Notes: generated from the letters alone by a model not told the origin. Positions 33,773 to 45,573 are shown, counted from the stretch's first letter. The stretch is DNA of 64,000 nucleotides from Hydrotaea diabolus (GCA_963513945.1 OY740717.1:112588864-112652863), one strand, 5' to 3'. A program made the numbers and translations.

Positions 33773-35567
33773 ATGGGTGATCCAAGTAGAGATACTTTTT
33801 CAATAGCCTTTTTTGACAGATCACGTGTGACTCGTGTCATGTTATTTTTGTTTAGTATTGTTTGGCATTTCATCATGGAAAGACTTACGCCAAAACAACG
33901 TTTACAAATCGTTCAACTTTATTACGAAAATTCACGTTCTGTGAGGAATGTGTCTCGCGAGTGTTCGAGCCAAGTTTTGTTCAGCGATGAGGCCCATTTC
34001 TGGCTCAATGGGTATGTAAACAAGTAAAATTGCCGCATTTGGGACGAAGAGCAACCAGAAGAGGTTCAAGAGCTACCACTTCATCCAGAAAAAACAACGG
34101 TTTGGTGTGGTTTGTGGGCCGGTGGAATCATCTGTCCATATTTCTTCAAAAATGATGCCGGTGAGAACGTAATGGCGACCGTTATCGTGCCATGATAACC
34201 GACTAATTGATGCCTGAAATTGAAGTTCGTGATCTCGGCGACATTTGGTTTCAACAAGACGGCGCCACTTCCCACACATCACATCAATCAATGGATTCAT
34301 TGAGAGAAAACTTCGGTGAGGAGATAATTTCACGTTTTGGGCCGGTCGATTGGCCACCAAGATCGTGTGATATTACACCATTAGACTTTTTACTGTAGGG
34401 ATATGAAAAGTCTAAAGTTTATGCGAACAAACCAGGGGGCTAATCACCGCATTCGTTAACGACCAAATTTACTTCGAAACGCAATTAATTTGGATCACGG
34501 CAATCGTTATAGAATGGAAACTACCCGAAGTTGAATTCGAAAGCACAACCGTCATCGAAAAAAAACCAAACACTACCATTTTTAATGACGCCAAACAAAA
34601 CAACAGAGTAAAACAAAAGAAATGTAGGTATTTTTCTATATTTTGTGAAATAACGTAAAAATATTCGTCTTTTTTATTATTTTTAGGGACAAAGATAATG
34701 AAAAAACGATTGCTTTTATCTCGAATATTTCTTCTAATTACGTTTACATTGCAATCCTCCTCCGAATCGGACGATGATGAGTAAAAAAATAGCATTGGAT
34801 CCATTTATAACTAATTTCTATATTTTTATCAGATTTATTAAAATATTCACTTGCATTTATTAAAATATTCACGCTTGTTGTTTTGTTTTTCTGCTTTTCT
34901 CTGCTTGTCATCATACTCGTATTCTTGCCGCAAAGAGAATCAACAAAGAAAGATGTTTCATCGGCCTTTTAGGAAACTCAATTTGTGTTATCACAGTAGT
35001 GGTTTCGACAAAAATTACGTAAAAACACCATGAATTGTTATAAAATAATAAATTAACTACAATAAAATAATTAATCGTTACATTTTTGCATTGCAATAAT
35101 GCGTAAAATGTTTCTTATTATCTATTTAATTTTTTAACAGTCCCACGTCGTGCTCGAATCAGCCAACGACACATCTTTTGAGTTGAAAGTCTTTGTTTTG
35201 CAGCATTGCAAAAAAAAGTAGTAAAAAGTAGTAGTAAAACATTACGATAGAATGCCATGATCCAAACATTTAAACGTATCGAAATATTTTTCTATTCGAA
35301 TTTGCATTCGTCGTCGAATGCCGTGATTAGCCCCCAGCTTCGATTCAGGCCTTGGAGCAAAACATCACGCATGTCATTCGTCTGTACCAGTCGAAATGCT
35401 CGAACGAGTCATCGAAAATTGGACTCAACGGATGGACCGTCTGAGACGTAGCCGCGGCCAACATTTGCTAGACATAATCATCAAAAAATAAATGCCAAAG
35501 AATGTTCTTTCAAATGATAAAAAACATTCCACATTTATTTTGAATTTTCTGTTTTTTTTCTTAAAAG
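33773..35567 (+). pseudogene. rosa-type mariner, lineage R1, interrupted by another transposon
   Basis: The left end GGGTGATCCAAGTAGAGATA resembles the 52618 terminus. The transposase starts at ATG 33875 (MERLTPKQRLQIVQLYYEN). About 110 codons are missing after NVSREC, then LFSDEAHFWLNGYVNK is followed by a nonsense codon (CAA to TAA) at about 34025. It continues WFQQDGATSHTS (34249-34284) and WPPRSCDITPLDF (34351-34389). Exactly 41 residues separate the two Asp residues, the DD41D spacing of rosa-type mariners. The frame resumes after the inserted element at 35338 with ASIQALEQNI and ends near 35488. Dead by deletion, stops and insertion. Confidence 0.9.
34436..35334 (-). mobile_element. PIF/Harbinger-like element nested in the mariner
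   Basis: An 899-bp insert with ends GGGGCTAATCACCGCATTCG and, inverted at the right, GGGGCTAATCACGGCATTCG (one mismatch in 20). CAG flanks both sides (34433-34435 and 35335-35337); removing the insert and one CAG restores the transposase reading frame across the junction. Three-bp target duplication and GG-starting TIRs fit PIF/Harbinger, although CAG departs from the usual TWA target. The minus strand from 34804 encodes MDPMLFFYSSSSDSEED and then RRNIRDKSN, resembling N-termini of HARBI1-like nucleases. The catalytic domain is absent, so it is internally deleted. Confidence 0.8.
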
Positions 35568-36854
35568 ATAAGATTATTGGAGTACTGGAACTACTATTTT
35601 CAAATGCACAATAAACTTGTTGTAATGATTTCTGCTTTTATTTCCTTAGATATATATCCGTCTAAATGAAATAAAGGCCCAGGTAACCTATGCTTAACTC
35701 ACACACAGTACAACAGCAATCAGTGTTGCTGAAATATTGCAATACTTTTGAAGATAAGATCTATTCGTGTCAAAAAAAATAGTGTAAAAACAATGTCTGG
35801 TCTTCCCCTTTAATTAAAGTGTAAACCTTTAGCTATGCAATTCCCCCATAAAAATCTATGTTTCAATAAGAGCAAAACCTTCGAGAGCAGTCCAAAAAGT
35901 GCACTTCTTCATATAAATTGACCCTGGCGTTTATGCAATGGGTTTTCAGCCTGCGTTTGCTACGACTTCTTAAAAAATCCATAGAAGTTTTCGATTTAAA
36001 TGATGTAAATCGCTTCTCCCAAAGCAATATTTTCCGCAGTCACAGTAGGTCGAATCTGAGGAATAAAGCATATGCGGAAGCTATTTACGATCTTAATTAT
36101 TTAATTCCTTTTATAGATGTGATCGTGAGCGTTGCCGTTAACAAAAATCACTTTCTTCTTATATCCTTCTACTACATATTTCCTCTAATATAAGTATAAT
36201 ATTAAGGAACAAGAATAAAATCCGTATATTCACTGACCGGGTCCTTTAGTTTAAAGTCTTTTGCAAATGAATGAAGTAATTTATACGGTTAAGAGATTAT
36301 TCTCTAACTAATTATGCTACATGCATAAACAACGTGGAACCACAAACGCTGGAAAAATGTTGATGTCCTTACCAGTTTTTAAATCAGCGTCACATCAAGT
36401 CTGCAAACGGTTTCGTCTACACAAAAAATTCAAACAAAACTGTTTGGTTTTTATACCTTCCAAACAAAAATGTAATCAGATGTGGACCGACATTTTAAAA
36501 TCATTTGCTAAAACGTAATTTATTTCTATTGTGTGTGGAGTTTTGTCTTGGGAAACAGCTACACTTGAAAAAGTCAACGTTAGTCTAATTACTGGAATCG
36601 CTCTTAGCCTAGAGTTTTGTATTTACTGAAAACATGGCATGTTTTTAATTTATTTGCCAATTGGTTTGCAGCACTGAAAAGTATTTGTTGAAAACCATCG
36701 TCCTAAAATTCTTTTTGAACATCCTAAAAATCCATGGGGCTCTAACCTTGTCCATCTGTCTGTCAGTAGAAAGTAAAACTTCTGGTCCAAATAGTGAAGG
36801 TATTTAGCTAAAGTTTTGCTGAGGTTTGTCCTATATATGTCCAAGAACAGTTGG
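35568..36854. other. intron, unrecognised
   Basis: No repeat partners. The 91-residue frame at 35918-36193 (+) has no family resemblance and no supporting signals. Confidence 0.3.
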
Positions 36855-36908
36855 TATTGAAAATGGGCCAGCTCGGCTAAGAGGTAAAAATGTTCCCCAC
36901 CTTGGGAC
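36855..36908 (-). repeat. dispersed repeat E, copy 3 (weak)
   Basis: The reverse complement reads GTCCCAAGGTGGGGAACATT, then CCGAGCTGGCCCATTTT, in the order of repeat E's first ~50 bp. Diverged. Confidence 0.45.
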
Positions 36909-36997
36909 TAAGACAAGCTATGAAAAAATCAATTTTTTTTTTAATATTTTCGTGGTTAACCGATTTAAATTGACTACCAAAAAATTCTTCTGGTATA

Positions 36998-37251
36998 TGT
37001 GACGCGCAAAATAAAAAGGGACCTAAGGGTAAAAAACAGTTTTGTTCAGGAGAAGCATTTTAAAGATTTAAGTACGTGTATCTTTGGTGTAGAATCGTCG
37101 AGTTCACTTTCACAAAACGCGCATATCTCTGGGAGGGAACACTTTTGGGGTATGGGATCGGTCTCATTCGATGCTCAGATGTTGTCCACATCAAAAAAAA
37201 GTGAGAATTGATTTTTTTAGCCTTAGGTCCCTTCCTCTATGCGCTGTCACA
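36998..37251 (-). mobile_element. M1 MITE, copy 5, reverse orientation
   Basis: TA at 36996-36997 and 37252-37253. The ends are TGTGACGCGCAAAATA and CTATGCGCTGTCACA. It is 254 bp and closest in wording to copy 1 (both keep the GTGTATCTTTGGTGTAGAAT segment or its complement). Confidence 0.9.
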
Positions 37252-37444
37252 TATAATTATATTTTGTTAATATTGCAGAAACAGCCTTTTTTACTGTGTA
37301 CATGGTAAGGGTATATCTTGTGATTTATTGGCGATATGGTGTTGATAATTAAAGTGTATGATGTTGGTATAAATAGAGACTAAACCTGGTAGATAATTAG
37401 GCAGCGCCATGCCCATTTGATTAAAAGGAGCAAATTGGCCTATA
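37252..37444. other. short unrecognised spacer
   Basis: AT-rich DNA between the M1 and D repeats; nothing recognised. Confidence 0.3.
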
Positions 37445-37640
37445 CAGGGTGATTCATTCGCGACTGGACAAATTTCACCAGCGTATTTCATTTCATTAAA
37501 ATATGCCCATATACGACCATGTCCGAAATGGCAGCGGTTTGAAAATTTTTGGATTGGTGTTCGAAGAGTACTAGGGTAAAATCTGAACCAGTGGTCGGGT
37601 CTGGTAATGGTCCGAACCATTTGAAATTGTAATAGTATAA
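37445..37640 (+). repeat. dispersed repeat D, copy 2
   Basis: Starts after TA with CAGGGTGATTCATTCGCGAC and includes TTTGAAAATTTTTGGATTGG and GTACTAGGGTAAAAT, matching the reverse complement of 10985-11181. Confidence 0.7.
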
Positions 37641-38050
37641 AACTCTTGAATCGCATATTGTTATGCACTGTATAAGCTCATAATATCGTAAGACAAAGGG
37701 GGGTGTAGCATATAGACATTTTATTTCGACTACCAGGTTTTCCCAGTATAAGCAGCCAATATTGATGCTGGGTCCCAACCAAACTCAGCAAAACGTCCCG
37801 AACGAATATAATTTATCTGTTTTTAACCAATGTTAGCAGCCTGGCTATTCATTTGGAATTTGAAAAAAAAACTATAATCATAAGTTCTGATAATTTCGAA
37901 TGAAGCTTCTTACTAAATGAAATAAAATCGCCACAAGAGTATACAATGCCATTCGTTTAATACCGCAACAGATGGAATAATGTTTAAATAATTTCCAATA
38001 CTTTCACTTCCTTAATCCTGAAGAGTGCAGTTTAAGAGTTGAACCCATTC
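37641..38050. other. intron, unrecognised
   Basis: Nothing recognised. Confidence 0.3.
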
Positions 38051-39060
38051 GTGTGGCAGAAAATGGGAGTAAAATGTTATTTTATGTATGCAAGCACAAA
38101 CATACATATGCAGTATGGATAAATATTAGAATGGGTAGCGCTGTGGTTTTTATTTCATCAATAACTTTACGCCCTACAACCAAGCAAATTTCTCTTTTAC
38201 GAGGTTGCAGCATTAGCAGAACCTTAGCTGACCCATGCTTATGTACGAGTACTCATACATACATGTATGTATATAAGATGCGAGTTTAAACCTATGTATG
38301 TAAGCAGTAAATGTGGGTTGTATTTAAAGCTCTACTATTGGAATATTATTCGTGGTTTTAAGACCTTAATCATCACCACAGTCACCGCCACCACCGCCGC
38401 CATCAGCAACATCATCGTCAGCGCATCATCAGCATCGCCATCACCATGGGAAACGGTGGAGAGCACTTCAAGTTATAGTCACACTACTCTTGGTGGCATT
38501 CCAGGCAAAAGGTGGGAATTGTTCGAATTGTTGTTGAAACCTCTTTTTGGTTTTTTGCTGTTGCGTTACATATCACAAATGCACTGCAACCGATGCAACA
38601 TTGATGATGGTGATGATGATGGTGGTGGTGATGGTGATGATGATGATAGTGGTGGTGACGATGATGAATATCTCTTGATGATGTGTTTCCACTTTAGTGC
38701 GTTTCGCATTGAATAAAAACAAAAAAACGGCTTGATAATAGGTGGACGTTCTGTGTAGAAAAACGGCGCGGCGATGGCCAGGGTGTTGGGAGAAGAGTGA
38801 AAATGAACATATTTTTCAACATTTGGGATGTGCGGTTGCAGAGTGTTGAAATTTGTAATGAATGCTGCAGTACAACAACAACACCGTGTATCGGTGTTGC
38901 CACTCTTGCCGAGGTGTTGTGTGCGTGTACGTGTTGGTGGCTGTGGCTGTTGCCATTGTGGCTGTATTTGGCACAATTATCGCATGTATTCAAAGCTAGA
39001 AATCGTGAATATTTTAAATAATTGCGGTTAAAATAATATTTTATTTTTATGTTTCAATAC
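38051..39060. other. repeat-free island with trinucleotide microsatellites
   Basis: Contains a CCACCGCC/ATCAGC-rich stretch (38370-38450) and a (GATGGT/GATGAT)n tract (38600-38668). The 149-residue plus frame and 136-residue minus frame here are open only because of these tracts (Asp/Gly and Ser/Pro runs). GTTGTGTGCG-rich DNA lies near 38920-38950. Possible enhancer DNA. Confidence 0.4.
38600..38668. repeat. GAT/GGT microsatellite
   Basis: Imperfect GATGGTGATGATGATGGTGG-type trinucleotide run. Confidence 0.85.
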
Positions 39061-39767
39061 CATATTTTGTTTGGCCTCATTTAAATGACGGTCCGTTCAA
39101 CATCCAGTGACGGTTGAATGTCATTCAAAAACGATTTTTACTCGCGTACAAAAACAGAGGTTTGCATTCTTAAAATACCAACGATTTAATTTTGCCATTG
39201 GCTTGGCAGGACATATACACGTGGAAAAACATTCGGGTAGCTGTCAACATAAGTACAAATTCGGAAACTATTTTCAAATACATTTTCCTTCCAGAAACAA
39301 CAACAAACCCGACATAATTATGTAGTTTGTGGAGTAATTTAAGCTTTCAAAAATATGAACATTGTCCGTTTGGCCATACTTACTCGTACTAGCTTAGGTA
39401 GCTTGTTAGGCAACATTTAACAGAATTAACTATAATGTGGTAACTTTGATTCTCTTTGTACACCTCAGAGAGAGTCAATCAAAAAGAGGTTTTATCACCG
39501 ACTTATTATAAAGCTGACACTAAAAAAGTATAAATTATTATAAAATACTCAGAGAATATATTTAATCACTTAACAGCTTTACTTTGGCGTTGAAAATTGT
39601 TCTAATTATTTATAGCAAAGCTGGGTGTGTTATGAAGCTGGGTGTGTTATGAAGCAGGGTGTGTCATGTACGGCTAGTTTTTGGAAAGGTACAAGTGCTT
39701 ACACATACTCTTAACTTTAGCGACTTAAAGCCTATTCGTTTACTAATAGAGCTTTTTTTTAATAAAG
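39061..39767. other. intron, unrecognised, with a small tandem repeat
   Basis: Apart from the 17-bp tandem repeat at 39618-39668, nothing recognised. Confidence 0.3.
39618..39668. repeat. 17-bp unit, three tandem copies
   Basis: AAGCTGGGTGTGTTATG occurs twice exactly, then once with two changes. Confidence 0.9.
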
Positions 39768-40926
39768 CGCTAGTTTAGGCAGATACGCTTCGAATTTGTC
39801 ACTGTTCCGTCACCGAACATAACAACTGTCTGATTATCCATTCTACCAGGGTTACAGATTGATTTTTCCGTTGTCCACAATTTACCAATTCTGGAACTTA
39901 AGTGATCTGGGCATTTGCTGCTCTTATATTCGTTGACAAACTTATTGATCTCAGAGTTGAGATCCATAGTTCTCGACGAATGTTACCATGCCCTTTTGCG
40001 AGTCCCGCTGCATCTGCTAAGAAATTTGCTCGAATATCCGGTATTCGACAAGCAGGAATATGGCGAGCGGCGGCTGCTTTTGTGATGGTCCGGAACTTCT
40101 TCTCGGGTACACGAACTTTCGAGGGAATAGGTAGATAACATGAGCTGCTGTTAGTGGCTTCTCTGGAGGCATCCCAATCAGCCTTCTTTTTATTGAGATA
40201 CATACGGCGTTCAGAGATTATGAGTCGAATGGTCTGTTGATGGAAATGATTATGGGGAGGTGGTACGATCCTTACGATATCAAGAGTTGCATGGTAACGT
40301 AGTTGATCAGACCAGGAGATGTCGTGATTATATCTGGCGAGCTAAGGCAATCGCCCATAATCCGCATGGGGTCATCCTTATGCCCCTCTGGTCGTTGTCT
40401 GGTATAAAATGAAACAGTTTAAGGTGGCACTTAAAGTCTCCTAAGACCAAGTGGTTTTTGCGTTGTAGCAGATTGCTTATGTCAGACAAATAACGCGGAG
40501 CACTGGTACCAACAGGCGGGATGTATTTATTAAACAGCTCTATCTCGGCAGTTCCAGCCTTGAATGCTTACCCCTTTCATTGTATTGGTCTTTAGAGTCA
40601 AGATCAGGCAAGATAGGTCTGTGCTGCACAGAATGGTCTAACAGGAAAGCAAGTCCAGCACCTCTACTTCTTATGCGATCCTTACGTAGGACGTGGTACT
40701 TATCATAACTATGCATGCTGCAGGTGGCATTTAGCATAGTCTCCTGGGCAGCAGCGCCCTTGATGTTTCTCCCACTCAAATATTGTATTACCTCACAGAT
40801 TTTCTTGTGTAAGCCATTGCAATTAAGTTGCAAAATTGATACAATACCAGGCGAGGCAACAGCTCTCTCTGTGTAAGCTGCTGTATATGACGATGCTGCC
40901 GCAAGGGATACTGCGGAGGATCCCAT
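39768..40926 (-). pseudogene. LINE ORF2 fragment: endonuclease and linker, no reverse transcriptase
   Basis: From ATG at 40926 on the minus strand, residues ~29-37 read ILQLNCNGL and ~60-67 AAAQETML, the first two active-site regions of an apurinic-like endonuclease (QET supplies the catalytic Glu). RKDRIRSRGAGLAFLL follows, and after a frameshift near 40540 the motif LVLGDF appears (around 40450). Further on, 40203-39770 reads IRANFLADAAGLAKGHGN and GKLWTTEKSICNPG, the linker before the reverse transcriptase in Jockey/I-type LINEs. Homology stops at about 39768, so all RT and the 3' end are missing, the reverse of normal 5' truncation. Clade not certain. Confidence 0.85.
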
Positions 40927-41119
40927 AATTGGATGATGATGATGACGACGACATCTAAGGTGTAGACGGCGATGATGACACTAAATCCAACGACCCATTG
41001 CGGACTACGTCAATGTAGCAAAAGGCAACAACACAGGCCACAACTGACGGATACCACAACCAATAATTTAGCCACCACTTCATTGATATTATATAGTATT
41101 TAGTTGGCTGTATCTCACT
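40927..41119 (-). other. probable 5' leader of the LINE fragment
   Basis: GATGATGATGATGACGACGA and the CAACAACACAGGCCACAAC region lie directly upstream of the LINE reading frame and match no other element. They may be its 5' UTR or ORF1 remnant. Confidence 0.3.
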
Positions 41120-41268
41120 TCAATCATAGTTATCATCGAATGGAATGTGAAACATAATAACCATCAGAAATATAAATATAACCATTTGGAGACTGAAGCT
41201 GAAAGTCTTTTATACCAACGGAATTTCTGTAGTTCGGAACGATTTTCAACCGGTTTTTTCTCTGTGTT
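41120..41268. mobile_element. M3 element, copy 2, right-end fragment
   Basis: GAAAGTCTTTTATACCAACG, TTTCTGTAGTTCGGAACGAT and TTTTTTCTCTGTGT match the 29178-29270 end of M3 copy 1. Confidence 0.55.
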
Positions 41269-41561
41269 TAGAGATTAAACTCATTTGGCGTCCCAAAACT
41301 CGGCGACTGGCGCTCAATTGGATTTAAGTGAAGTTTACCACCCATTGATGTATTTTAAGTTTTGTTGGACAAAAGGATATTATACTGAACGACTTTCTTT
41401 TAATATCTAAGAAAAACTTCTAAAATGATATCAAAAAAACACAACACTTTTGACCGTACGTTTTTAGCGCTTTTATTTTGCATTTAAAATATCTAAACGT
41501 CTTGCTATTTGTTAGTCAAATTGGTTGAGTTTAAAAGATATTGTGAGCAATCGTTATAGTG
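41269..41561. other. intron, unrecognised
   Basis: AT-rich; nothing recognised. Confidence 0.3.
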
Positions 41562-42290
41562 CAGGGTTTTCCATTAAGGATATAACAATTTTATTTATTT
41601 ATAAAGCACAGAATATTTAAGATATATTGTTCAAATTTATTTCAGGTGTAGTGCAAATGTTACATTTTAAGAATTAAATTCGATTTCGGTCATATTACCA
41701 TCACGAGCCTGGTTTTTGGACCTAATTTTTTTCCACTCTTGCCCACATTTCGATCGGAACGTTGGATGTAGTCTCTGAGTTGTTGGCTGGTTAGCATAGA
41801 CCAATGACTTGATGTGGCCCCATAAAAAGACATCCAATGGCGTTACATCGCATGGACGAGGTGGCCATTCAACCGAATAATTTCTTGAGACAACACGTTC
41901 ACCGAATTTTCCTTTCAGAAAATCAGTAAATTGTAACGCTTGCTGTGTAGCAAGTGGCACCGTCTTGTTGAAACCACATATCAACGATGTTAAGCTCATC
42001 TAATTCTGGCCAAAAATAATTTTCTAACATGGGACGATAGAGCACTACATTGACGGTAACAGGACGATTGTTTTATCGACGAATACAGGAATTTTTGCGG
42101 ATGCAGTTGTGTTTTTTGAAGCACATGTGTTTGTTGCGGTCCAATAACGCATATTTTGTTTATTGACAAAACCACTTAGCCAGAAATAAGCTTCGTCGCT
42201 GATGATGATTTTTCGATGAAATTCTGGATTTTTGTGAAACTTTGCCAGTGCAACCGACTGAAATTCTGTAGAAATTTTTAATGATTTTTA
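41562..42290 (-). pseudogene. rosa-type mariner, lineage R4, copy 1
   Basis: CAGGGTTTTCCATTAAGGAT at the left end is shared with 45574. The minus frame (41667-41999) contains LKGKFGERVVSRN, WPPRPCDVTPLDVFLWGHIK (third Asp kept) and SLVYANQPTT. Just upstream FQQDG is broken: residues read CGFNKTVPLATQQ because of frameshifts in TTGAAACCACATATCAACG. Antisense of 42150-42190 gives KQNMRYW-like wording. No right terminus was found, so the copy is truncated. Confidence 0.8.
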
Positions 42291-43311
42291 AACGTTGACT
42301 TCGTCTTGTTTACATTTAGATTACTAAATACTGAGAATATAAAAAAATCTTCGTTGCACTCGAAAAATAGGGCTCCATAACCAGCAGTTCATTCATTATC
42401 CTTAGAAAAAAATCAATATCGATAATGTTTTTTAGCTTAAGGTCATACCAAATATTCAAATGTAATGAAACCTTTTCGTATATAATATATTCGTATACAT
42501 ATATACATATATATGTGTTTGTGGTTTAATTCTTAATTTTAAAGAAAATTTTACCATATCGTCAACCTTTTCATGTAGCCATTATTTAATGGCCCCTTGA
42601 CAGGTTGATGCAGACACCCCCCAGTTATGTAGCGTATCTAAAGACAATTGAAAAATTTGTTTCAAAAATAAAAGTTTCACAATTATTTTAGATCGTTACA
42701 GTTGTTATTTTTAAAGTAAAGGAAGCAAAATAAAATTTTTTAAATCAAAATTGAAGTCGGAGTCAAATGTTAAGTAAACTAAAATATTTAATTCAAAATT
42801 GACGTCAGGTTCAAGAACGAGGACACAGAACAATAAATACTATTTCGTGGCGTCGTAGGGTGCACAGATCAAAGTGAAATAAAAAGAATGTTTTGTATCT
42901 TCCCCAAAGACCTTAATAATGCTAACTCTTTTTGAGGCATAGTTATTTTATGCACTTTATGTCCGATATTGCAAAATTTGAAGATTTTGCGATATTATAA
43001 ACCCTACAGAAATGGGACTATATCGATATATAAATTCATGTAGCTCCATTAAAAAAGATTCCTTCAGATTCGAGCCACTGTCACTCCAGAAGTCACATTT
43101 CCTATCAGATCCTTGCTACATTGATGAAGGGGATATTAATGTTGTCCATGTCATACTGTTTTATTAATAAATAGGCTCCACATTGACTTACTCCGTATTA
43201 TGTTATAACAGGTGGTCCATCTATCGGTTTCTTTTTGAATCATATATTATTTTGACAGTGTCAGCTCTAAGTTGCTCGAAATCTCGGCAGCATGTCAGTA
43301 TTTTATCTCTA
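42291..43311. other. intron, unrecognised
   Basis: Contains a TATACATATATACATATATA tract (42483-42515). No genes. Confidence 0.3.
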
Positions 43312-43485
43312 CACACAAAGAACAGATTTGTCGCCACAACCGAATGTTGATTGGGTTCACGGCATTTTTTAGTAGTGTAAACCGATATTTTCGGTTGAAA
43401 AGACAAAGTATCGGTAACCCTTACTAATTAGGATGATTTTTGGAACTGAATTTGTACATGTATTGGTTGTTGTTATTGATTGTGG
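43312..43485. mobile_element. M3 element, copy 3, left-end fragment
   Basis: TA, then CACACAAAGAACAG and ATTTGTCGCCACAACC, match the left block of M3 copy 1. It is apparently interrupted at about 43493 by the R1 mariner. Confidence 0.5.
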
Positions 43486-43492
43486 GTTAAAA

Positions 43493-43985
43493 GTATAGGG
43501 TGATGCATCTAGAGGTGTTTTTTTGAAAATAAAAAAATAAAAAAAATTTCAAATCAAGTGTGGAATGTTTATTGGTAGTTGGAAAATACATTTTATGCCA
43601 TATATTTTTGAATATTGGTTGGACGCAACTACGTCTAAGGGTCTCCATTCTGGGGGTCCAATTTTTAATGACTCGTTCGAGCATTTTCACCGGTATGGCG
43701 TTAATGACACGCGTAATGTTGGCTTCCAAAACCTAAATCGTAACCGGTTTGTCAGCCTAGACTTTGGAATTTACGTAGTTCCAAATAAAAAAGTCTAAAG
43801 GTGTGATGTCACATGATCTAGGCGGCCAACTCACCGATTCAAAACGTGAAATTAGCTGCTCTTCAAAATTACATCTCAATAGATCCATTGGTTGAGCAGC
43901 TGTATGGCAACCGTCCTGCTGAAACCAAATGTTCTTCCTAGGCAATTCATATTTAAGTTTTAGTTCATTTTTTCGTCGAGTGTGT
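43493..43985 (-). pseudogene. rosa-type mariner, lineage R1, copy 2 (3' half)
   Basis: The terminus GGGTGATGCATCTAGAGGTG resembles 52618. Minus frames 43945-43757 (NIWFQQDGCHTAAQPMDLL, then WPPRSCDITPLDFFIW) and 43729-43487 (ANITRVINAIPVKMLERVI, then NWTPRM) together give the catalytic and C-terminal parts. Two residues are lost between the Asp positions (39 instead of 41). The N-terminal half is absent. Confidence 0.85.
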
Positions 43986-45169
43986 GTAAACGGTCTACTA
44001 GGGGAAATAAAATAAAATGTTTATGGATTTTTGATAACTTCACATAAAACTATATATTTTTTAATTAAAACAATACATTCTGCTTTAAAATGCATTTGTC
44101 TAATTTGTCTATTTGTTCTGGTCTATTTCAGCGGACATCATATCGGATGTGACCAACTAAACGCAACAAAACAAACGAAGCTCAGCCGGACAGTTTGTTT
44201 GCCCAACTCTTGCCGCAGAAGTAGTAACCAATATTCAATTAATTACGAAATCAACATGGGAATAAACAACAGCATATTGGCAAAATAAAACAACAAAAAT
44301 AAACGGGAGCAGAGTTGAATGGAATTTGAATCGGCATTAAGGAAGACGGCAGGTGTCACACCCACCCACCTACCCGTACATCACGAGCAATGTGAAAAAT
44401 CAAACTGGAAGACCCCCGGTTTTTTTCGAGGGGCTCTCATATGGATAGGAAATTTATGACTGAAATCAATAGAAGTTTTAACAACAAGCAAAGCACTCCT
44501 GCCTGCCACGAGCATGACCCGAAAGGTAGTATCAAATTTCAAAGAAATCTGATTTAAGTCGATAATTGGCAAAACGGACAAATTGACCAAAGAATTTAAT
44601 ACAAAAAAAAGCAAAAATAAAAACAGAAAGTAACAAAACAATTTAATTATAATGTAATATAATCTATTATTCGAGTATAAATTAAACAAAATCAAATGAG
44701 TTTAACCATAATTAATTCAATTCACATGTACTGTAGTTAGATATCAAATTGTTTAAAAAATTCTATGTAAATTATTTTAACACACACAACTACACAGGCG
44801 ACAAGTATTGATTTCGTAATTAATTAAATACTTTATTTGATATGGATATTCTTGCGAAAGATGATATCGCCCCCCAATGACGTATACGTTTTAAATAGTA
44901 CATAAACATAACAGGCATATTTGTAGACTGATTTCATTTGAAATGATCCAAGAGGAATTTAATTTACATTCGGTTATAATTCATTTAAAATTTGATTAGT
45001 TATCTCAATTATCAGCATTATGAACATACGCCGTAGTGCAAAGTTGACCCAAATAAATTGACAAGAGTGTCATTTAAATAATGTTCAACAAATTTAAATA
45101 AATTATCAAAAAAAAAAAGAAAAGCTCTTACAACTGTGCAGAACAAGAACATATGTGCGAGATTTAAAG
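43986..45169. other. intron, unrecognised
   Basis: AT-rich with AATTAATT-type words at 44700-45010. No family matches. Confidence 0.3.
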
Positions 45170-45239
45170 AACGCCATTTTCGAAGGTCGAAAAACATTTT
45201 GCTAAATTCGTTGTTTTTGAATTTCGAAAATGGCGTTCC
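45170..45239. repeat. short inverted repeat (hairpin)
   Basis: GAACGCCATTTTCGAA at left pairs with TTCGAAAATGGCGTTC at right exactly, and the pairing continues imperfectly inward (GGTCGAAAAAC with GTTTTTGAA) to arms of ~27 bp around a ~15-bp loop. A related GCGTTCCTAGGATTTTTTA recurs at 45493, so this may be the end of an unrecognised element. Confidence 0.8.
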
Positions 45240-45573
45240 TGGGATTCTTGATGTTTTTGGGATTACTCTGAAAATGCGTTTTTCCGTAAATTAGTCTTCC
45301 AATTTTGAATCTTTTGAAAAAAATTTTACAGTACAAATCAAGTTCGGTGCAACTTTTGGTATTTTGATTTTTAAAAAATTCATTTTGGTGATTATTTTCT
45401 GAAAAAGTGTATATTTACAATATCTCCCTCATTTATGAATTTTATTAAAAACAAAATCAGCGCAGCTATTGGTTTGCAAAAGCACAAAATTGCGTTCCTA
45501 GGATTTTTTATTTTAGCTATTTGTTCTTAAGCGGTACTATTTAGGAAATTATTAGAAACGGCACAGTTAGGTA
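45240..45573. other. AT-rich spacer with an echo of the hairpin arm
   Basis: GGCGTTCCTGGGATTCTTGA (45233) and TGCGTTCCTAGGATTTTTTA (45493) are similar direct repeats ~260 bp apart. Confidence 0.4.

Noticed and set aside
38267..38716. 149-residue plus-strand frame with Asp/Gly run
   Set aside because: Open because of GAT/GGT and ACC/ATC microsatellites; no start context or domain.
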